From Anaeramoeba flamelloides (taxonomy: Eukaryota; Metamonada; Anaeramoebidae), in assembly GCA_027625915.1 (NCBI GenBank), contig JANTQA010000023.1:13268001-13332000 (forward strand): a stretch of 64,000 nt of DNA, read 5' to 3'. Position numbers and translations under genes: made by a program. Shown here one piece after another: positions 58,331 to 64,000 of the stretch (the stretch's first letter is position 1; each line of letters begins with the position of its first letter). The notes under the pieces are model-generated. The model searched no databases. It was given only the letters and a program-made list of their open reading frames with translations, and had not been told where the DNA came from.

Positions 58331-58534
58331 TTTACTTGAAGATTTTTTTTAGTTTGCTAGTACCTTATTTAATTTACTTTTGTGAACTACCCAAACTTAG
58401 TGAATGTTAAAAACAAGTAACTGTACAATTTAAAAGTTTTTTTAATGAACAATTAAAACTCACGAGTTTTTCCTTTTTTATTTTTATGCTTTTTGTCTTT
58501 TTACCAACTTTCTGATTGAAATTTCAAAATTTAG

Positions 58535-59872
58535 ATGGACAATTATTGGTGCACGAAGCATTTATTTGCCGAGGAAGAGTTGGTACAAATCAAAGGGTTG
58601 TATGACATGAAGTATATTGGCTTTTTAGTGTCCGATCCAGAAAAAGAAGATCTTGTTTCCGTTCCCGAAGGTGTTGTTCACCCACTCGAAGAGCAGCTGA
58701 CTGAAGAAGAGCAAAAGTTGAAAAGCGAAGGAGAAAAAGAAAAGGTGTACTGTTGTGGGAAAGAATTGGAAGACGAAGATTGGATCTGCTGTGATTACGC
58801 AAGGTGTGAAAAAAGTTGGTATCATTTTAGTTGTGTTGGAATTACTCAGGAACCGATTGGGAAGTGGTATTGCCCAAATTGTGTGAAGGTTATTGAGCAC
58901 AAGTTGGAGTTGTATGAAAAAAGTAAAACTCATAAAACAATTTACAACATAAGGAAATCACAGAGCTTTAGATTGCCGTATTGGCTGGCAAACCAATATA
59001 AAGGATTAAAATTAGCAATCTTCAAGATCCCTTTTCATTTTTCAGAAAAATTTCGAAACAAATGCAAGGAAAATGCTTTTTCAGAGCAAAAGCAAAAACA
59101 ACAAGTAAGGACAAAAGAACAAGAAACAGAAACACAAAATGAATTACAAGAACTAGAAGAGAAAAAGAATTTTCAGAGTTTAAATAACAAGTTTAAATTT
59201 TGGTATTATTGTGGTACAATGCTCTCAAACGCTTCAGTAAATACAGAACTCTCTTTTGATTTTTCTTTAATCTTTTCGCAAAGAATATTGAGAATAATGG
59301 AATTGTTACCAATTTTTAAAAGAGACTACAGCACACCACTTCAGACTCTTCAATCAAAATCTTTTAAGAATGAAAATGAAAATGAATGGAAAAAAGAAAC
59401 GGATCAACAAACAGTTTATCATGAAACAATTCTAAATAACAAGATTCAAAATAATCCCTTTCAACAAAACAAAAGAACATTTGAAGAATTAATCGATTTC
59501 AATAATTCTAATAATAATTCGATGAAAATTGAAGAAATAGAATTGAAAAAAAGAAGACAATTAAAGCCAACAGCCAATAAGAGTATTCAATTTGTTGGTT
59601 ACGATATTAATTTTATTCGAAATAAATTAAAAGACGAATTATTTAAAAAAAGAAACTTTTTATTTGTGGATCCTAAATTAAAGAAACAGCAGCAGCAGCA
59701 GCAGCAACAACAACAACAACAACAAAAAGGACAAAATATTGATATCTTCTTTCCAACAATGGAAGAGACTTTATTTCTAAGCAAATTCAGTCAATTAGAA
59801 AAGGATATTTATACTTTCCAAAAATTAAATGAAAAAAAGTTCAGAGTTTGGAAATCAAAATATAAACATTAA
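58535..59872 (+). CDS. GINS subunit Psf3 with an inserted PHD finger
   Basis: Psf3 is part of the CMG replicative helicase (Cdc45-MCM-GINS). 445 residues, more than twice the usual ~200. An in-frame TAG precedes the ATG. Residues 3-36 (YWCTKHLFAEEELVQIKGLY then DMKYIGFL) match the Psf3 N-terminal block known in yeast as YYDIDDVLAD...DIPGLGYL. Residues 72-116 form an ING-type PHD finger: Cys73, 74, 86, 91, His97, Cys100, 113 and 116, with WYHFSCVGI and GKWYCPNC. Psf3 resumes at LPYWLA (147-152), KLAIFKIPFHFSEKFRNKC, the FWYYCG turn and FSQRILRIMELL. The Psf3 C-terminus is at 413-445 (FLSKFSQLEKDIY). A linker with 13 Gln (385-397) lies between. Tyr72, Trp83 and Trp95 sit at aromatic-cage positions of H3K4me3-binding ING fingers. 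The first two zinc Cys are adjacent, which is odd. Confidence 0.86.
   Translation: MDNYWCTKHLFAEEELVQIKGLYDMKYIGFLVSDPEKEDLVSVPEGVVHPLEEQLTEEEQKLKSEGEKEKVYCCGKELEDEDWICCDYARCEKSWYHFSCVGITQEPIGKWYCPNCVKVIEHKLELYEKSKTHKTIYNIRKSQSFRLPYWLANQYKGLKLAIFKIPFHFSEKFRNKCKENAFSEQKQKQQVRTKEQETETQNELQELEEKKNFQSLNNKFKFWYYCGTMLSNASVNTELSFDFSLIFSQRILRIMELLPIFKRDYSTPLQTLQSKSFKNENENEWKKETDQQTVYHETILNNKIQNNPFQQNKRTFEELIDFNNSNNNSMKIEEIELKKRRQLKPTANKSIQFVGYDINFIRNKLKDELFKKRNFLFVDPKLKKQQQQQQQQQQQQQKGQNIDIFFPTMEETLFLSKFSQLEKDIYTFQKLNEKKFRVWKSKYKH
59687..59725 (+). repeat. CAG/CAA tract coding polyglutamine
   Basis: Thirteen Gln codons: a CAG run followed by a CAA run, in the linker of the Psf3-PHD protein. Confidence 0.95.
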
Positions 59873-60007
59873 TAATTTGATAATTTTTTTTTCAAATATT
59901 TATTATAGAGATTTTTCGAGAAGTGGATCTTCGGTTTATTATTAATTATAGTTACCTTATAATTTTTCCAAGTTTCAATTGCATACACATTTATATATAT
60001 TTATATC

Positions 60008-60029
60008 CAAATCTGATAAAATTATCAGA
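60008..60029. terminator. 22-bp palindrome downstream of Psf3
   Basis: AATCTGATAA-AA-TTATCAGATT, a perfect 10-bp stem with a two-base centre, about 140 bp after the Psf3 stop codon. It could be a protein-binding palindrome or a 3'-end structure; function is not shown. Confidence 0.3.
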
Positions 60030-60738
60030 TTGAATGGTAGACATTTTCATAAGATAGTTGCCTAACATGAATTCCACAGTTAATTTAGTGTATAAAAATC
60101 CGAGACGCAAATTACATTTAATTAGTTAAGGCTACAGCATTATGATCTATGAAAAAATTAGATCTCAAAAAATCACTTAAAAAATAAAAAAAAAATTGTT
60201 TATCAGATTTTTCCTATTGTTTTTGTGTTTTGGTAAATTTTAATTCTTTGTAATGTTTTTTTTTTTTTTTTATTTTTTCAGAAATAAAAAAAGTAGATAG
60301 CCTCTGTTGATGTATCTTTGAAAATTTATTTTATTTATTCTACATTTGATCTGGTTTTTTTTTTTATTGATTCAAATAAATGAATGTTATTTAGTGGCAT
60401 AACCTTTGTGAATAATTCTTACAACAAAATGTTAGTCAATGCGTCTTTTAAAGATGTTAAAACTCTTTTTTCAAAAAAAAGTGTGAATCTATTTTCTAAT
60501 TATAAAAAAAAAAAAAAATGTTGATTGGAAGGTTTATTTTTAATTGAAGAATAATTTCCAATTTCTCTCAAGTGGAAATATAATAATTAGGAACTAATAA
60601 AAAAAAGAAAAGAAGAAAATTTTCCAATCATATGTTTTTAAATGTAAATAAAAGTTATACGGAACCTTACAGTTGATTGGTTAATTATCATTTTTTTTTT
60701 TGTTTGTTTGTTCGTCAATTATCTTTCATTTAAGAATG

Positions 60739-60940
60739 TACAGTCAGTTTTACTTTTAAGGCACAAACTTTCAACGAAATTTAAGGCACAAAAAAAATCT
60801 CAAATTAAGGCACTAAATTCAGATTCTAGTCAAAATAAATTGTAAAAAAAAAAAATTCCAAATTTTGTGCCTTAATTTGAGATTTTTTTGTGCCTTAAAT
60901 TTCGTTAAAAGTTTGTGCCTTAAAAGTGAAACTGACTGTA
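60739..60940. mobile_element. Foldback MITE (CAGTCAG family), copy 5
   Basis: 202 bp, TA-flanked, with TACAGTCAGTTTTACTTTTA at one end and AAAGTGAAACTGACTGTA at the other. Arms are nearly perfect and the internal AAGGCACAAA motifs are intact. Confidence 0.9.
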
Positions 60941-61013
60941 ATGATTTATTATTTTTTTTTAATCATCACATAATGTGTCACCAAGTTTTAAGAAAAAAAT
61001 CTCAATAACAGGA

Positions 61014-61208
61014 ATGGATTCTTTTAAAACCTTCATCAAGTACATACTTAATGTTTGTGATCGATTGGAAGTTAATTTGGATCAAAACAATCATTACTGT
61101 CTGAGCCACATTATATCTTCCATTTTATATAATGATTTTATCCCCAAAAAATTTAATATAATAAAAAAAAAAGAAGGGTTCAATAATAAAAAAAGAAAAA
61201 ACATATAA
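61014..61208 (+). CDS. Possible small protein or exon, unidentified
   Basis: From ATG 61014, 64 residues: MDSFKTFIKYILNVCDRLEV, then a helical His/Cys-containing stretch and a Lys/Asn tail. G+C and codon use (GATCGATTGGAAGTTAATT) are more gene-like than the flanks. ACAG directly precedes the GA-ATG, so it may be an internal exon. No family recognised. A MITE ends 73 bp upstream. Confidence 0.3.
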   Translation: MDSFKTFIKYILNVCDRLEVNLDQNNHYCLSHIISSILYNDFIPKKFNIIKKKEGFNNKKRKNI

Positions 61209-63069
61209 AAAGAAAAAAAAATAATAACAAAACATTATAAAATATTCTCTACCTATTAACGTGTTAAAAGTGTGGATTAAAGTTATTTTCTCAAATTAAT
61301 TCAGATTTTATTTAGATGATAAAAAGGGAAATATCAATTATGATATCTAAAAGATCAAAGAAACTTGATGTACTACTATCTTTAAATCACATATACTTAG
61401 GCAATAAGGCATATTATCTCTGATTAATAAGTTGATAATTATAAGTATCAATTAAACTTTAATACAAGGCTTTTTATAAAGTTGAAATAATCATGAAATT
61501 ATCCATTAAATAAATTTCCCAGAATTTAATGAAAAAAATAATATGAATGTGATTTTTCCAAATAAGTCATTACCTCATTCAACACACCAAGATCCTCACA
61601 AACTCTATTTATAAAAATTGATCATTCAATTCTTAACATACCTTCTGATAGAATTAGATTTAAGCAATATAAAAAATATTTTAATTCAATTATTAACTCT
61701 AAATTGCCTAGTTTCAAAAAAGAATTAGAGTTAAAGATCTTCAAATTTCAAAAATCGCCAAATATTATGGTATTAACAAGTAATAAAAATATCTTCATGT
61801 AAATTGAAAAAATAAATAAAAAATAAAAAATTAACACATCTTGAATTGGAAAACGGAACTTAATAATCTGATCAATTTAATACCTAGACTTACTTTTAAG
61901 TGTTATTTTCAGAAATAAAATATTTTTTTAAAAAGTTTTGTGAATTGTCCTTTTGTGAAAAGTTCATTTTTAAAATATTAAATTGTTTTATTTCAAAAAA
62001 AATAGTTTCTTCAAGAAAGAAATAAAACTTTTAACCAGTTTAAAAAATTTCTAATTTGTTTTTTCTAAATAAAACAAGTGGGTGGCGAAATAACTTCTTT
62101 TTTCAAAGCTTGACTTGTTTAATAAATGATTAGAATAATTACTTCAACTTAACTAATAAAATAATTCTATTTTTTAACTTTTCCCATTTTCCAATATATT
62201 AACTTAGATTCAAAATTTATTGGAAGAATGAAAGCTAATTTTGTTAAAAATTAATTTCGTTAGAATTAAAAAAGCTATTTGGAAATTAAAAAATGTAAGG
62301 AATAGAAAATTTTTACTGATGAAAACCTAGAAAAGTGATAGATCATGTAATAAAACTCCTTATGAACTAAACTTAATTTCAAAAATAGGGCAGATTTTTC
62401 ATCAGAAAAAAATTAGTTTAATTGTCTTTTTTTTTGAATAATAAGGTATTTTATTATTTTTTTTTACAGAAAATAGCCATTATAGATTAATAAATAAAAA
62501 TGTTGTATAATCATTGTATTTTTTGAAAGACAAAAGAAAAAAGAAAAAAATAATAAAAAAAAAGTTTGTCCCTAATTTTGAAATTTGGCTTATGCTAAGT
62601 CAATACCAAACCTTATTGAATTATTACGAATATAAGAAAATAGGAAATTTATCAAAAAAGAAAAAAAAAATAACAGATAAATCTAGGGAAAATATTCATG
62701 TCTGATATGAAAATCATCAATAAAACTATCATTAAAAAAAAAATCTTTGTTAATTTTTTTGGAAAAAGGCACATTAAAATATCTAAAAATGAAATAGATT
62801 TTAAAATAGATACATTCCCTAGAATATAATTATATAGATAGTTGATATTAGGAATTTAAAAATATCATAAATTGGGAAAATGATGGAGAAAAAGAATTCA
62901 AGAAAATCAACTATTTTAATTCTTAGGTTCGATAGTAATGAAAAAAATAAAGATTCCTTCATTAAGAAAAATACAAAAAAGAAATATTGAGTATCATAAT
63001 AGAATTACCCCTATCTGATATTTCAAGGCACATAATACTTTATAAAGATACCAAAATAAATATAAACTC

Positions 63070-63660
63070 CATTTCACTCAAATGTTGCCAGCCAAAAATG
63101 AAAAAGTCAATTTATTTTTAAGAATCTTTCAAACTTAGATTGTTTAGAAATACGAGAAATAATAAACTTCATATAAGAGTCGATTATTATAAAAGAAAAA
63201 CCTGAACAAATTATAAATTTCAAAAAAAAAAAAAAAAATGTTAAAAAATTTTATGGGCCACATTCATTGAAACGTCTCGTGCAAAATTCTCAATTTCTTT
63301 AGGAAATTAAAATTGTTGATAATAAGATTTTTTATTTGTAAATGTAAGAATTTTAAAAGAACATACAAAACCTAACTTTTCTTTATGTTTATTTGGTTTT
63401 TCAAACATTTTTTTATTTCAAAGTTAATTAATAAAATAAAAAAGAAAAGAAGAAAAAATAAATAAATAAAAAAAAAAAAAAGCAAAAAGCAAAAAACAAA
63501 AAACAAAAAAAAAAATTTTACAAAATGAGAAAAAATGATTTAGATCTAAAAAATGAAAATTTTAATTTGATAAGAATAATGAATTAAACTCATAGAATAT
63601 CTTCCATTTCTTCAATAAAACTAGATCCCTTTGACTGAAAAAGAGTTTATTGCCGATCAT
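63070..63660 (+). repeat. Dispersed repeat LR1, copy 2
   Basis: Partner of 14290-14830, same orientation, with a longer A-rich insertion (about 63420-63520). Confidence 0.75.
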
Positions 63661-64000
63661 CTAGTTACGGACATGTGTGAAATTCACAAAAGATAAAAAA
63701 TTTTCTTTTTTATTTTTGAAATTCTTTTTTCTTTTTTTTTTTTTATTGTAGTAAAATATACTTTCTTTCAAATTATTTTGGATAACAGGAGAAAGTTTAA
63801 AATGCTTAGAATAGCTATGTTTATTCACTTTCTGAATTCAAAGTCATGAATTTTATAACTTCAAATTTCTCTCTTTACGAGATAAAGATTTTTTATTTCC
63901 CTACCCTAAACATAAATGCAATCCAATTCAAAAATTGCTAAAACTTCCAAATTTAATTTTTGAAGAAAAAAAAAAAAAATTAATAAAATTCAAGAAGAGA

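Larger units (their letters stand above)
54106..58534. other. 4.4-kb spacer between TAF1 and Psf3
   Basis: AT-rich, with a repeat-B cluster (54.56-55.11 kb) and LR4 copy 2 (56.88-58.33 kb). No gene recognised. Confidence 0.6.
59873..64000. other. Terminal 4.1 kb, one MITE, one repeat, one small ORF
   Basis: AT-rich. It contains a palindrome (60008-60029), the best-preserved MITE (60739-60940), a small ORF beside it (61014-61208) and LR1 copy 2 (63070-63660). Nothing else supported. Confidence 0.6.

Noticed and set aside
1-64000. tRNA, rRNA, snRNA genes and CRISPR arrays
   Set aside because: Searched by eye for tRNA T-arm motifs, U6-like motifs and regularly spaced repeats; nothing convincing was found. 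A covariance-model scan would be decisive.

Overview
The window is a very AT-rich nuclear segment of a unicellular eukaryote. Coding DNA is richer in G+C than the spacers. Proteins carry long Lys/Glu/Asn/Asp low-complexity inserts, GT-AG introns are present, and the housekeeping set is eukaryotic (TFIID, GINS, mRNA decapping, ribosome). The style resembles free-living amoeboid protists such as Anaeramoeba. That placement is an inference from composition and protein style only; no rRNA or other decisive marker lies here.

Layout. 1-7696 (+): 5'-truncated giant Furry/Mor2/Tao3-type HEAT-repeat gene with one clear intron and a frame jump at a 32-base A run. 9020-10738 (-): ribosomal protein eL43 in four short exons, with one intron of about 1.2 kb. 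11376-13919 (+): HEAT protein with a TTI2-like C-terminus, divergent from eL43. 17389-18581 (-): RING-H2 protein whose small first exon adds a SUMO-interaction motif, so probably a SUMO-targeted ubiquitin ligase. 25231-27874 (-): membrane-anchored aspartic-protease-like protein without the first catalytic Asp. 29872-34005 (-): EDC4/Ge-1. 39315-39800 (-): lone SPRY domain. 44721-45278 (+): MBF1-like HTH protein with an unusual acidic/tyrosine N-terminus. 49282-54105 (+): TAF1. 58535-59872 (+): GINS subunit Psf3 with a PHD finger inserted in the middle.

Spacers of 1.3-6.6 kb separate the genes. They hold five copies of a ~200-bp foldback element (TA-flanked, CAGTCAG termini; Tc1/mariner-type MITE), four clusters of a second palindromic repeat, several old dispersed repeat pairs, and three possible orphan exons or small genes. 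I saw no tRNA, rRNA, CRISPR or virus-like element.

The genes do not form one pathway; they look like an ordinary mix of core functions. The most unusual item is the Psf3-PHD protein. It would place a histone-tail reader inside the replicative helicase cofactor, which to my knowledge is not a described arrangement. Next are the SUMO-targeted ligase revealed by the extra exon and the degenerate aspartic protease.
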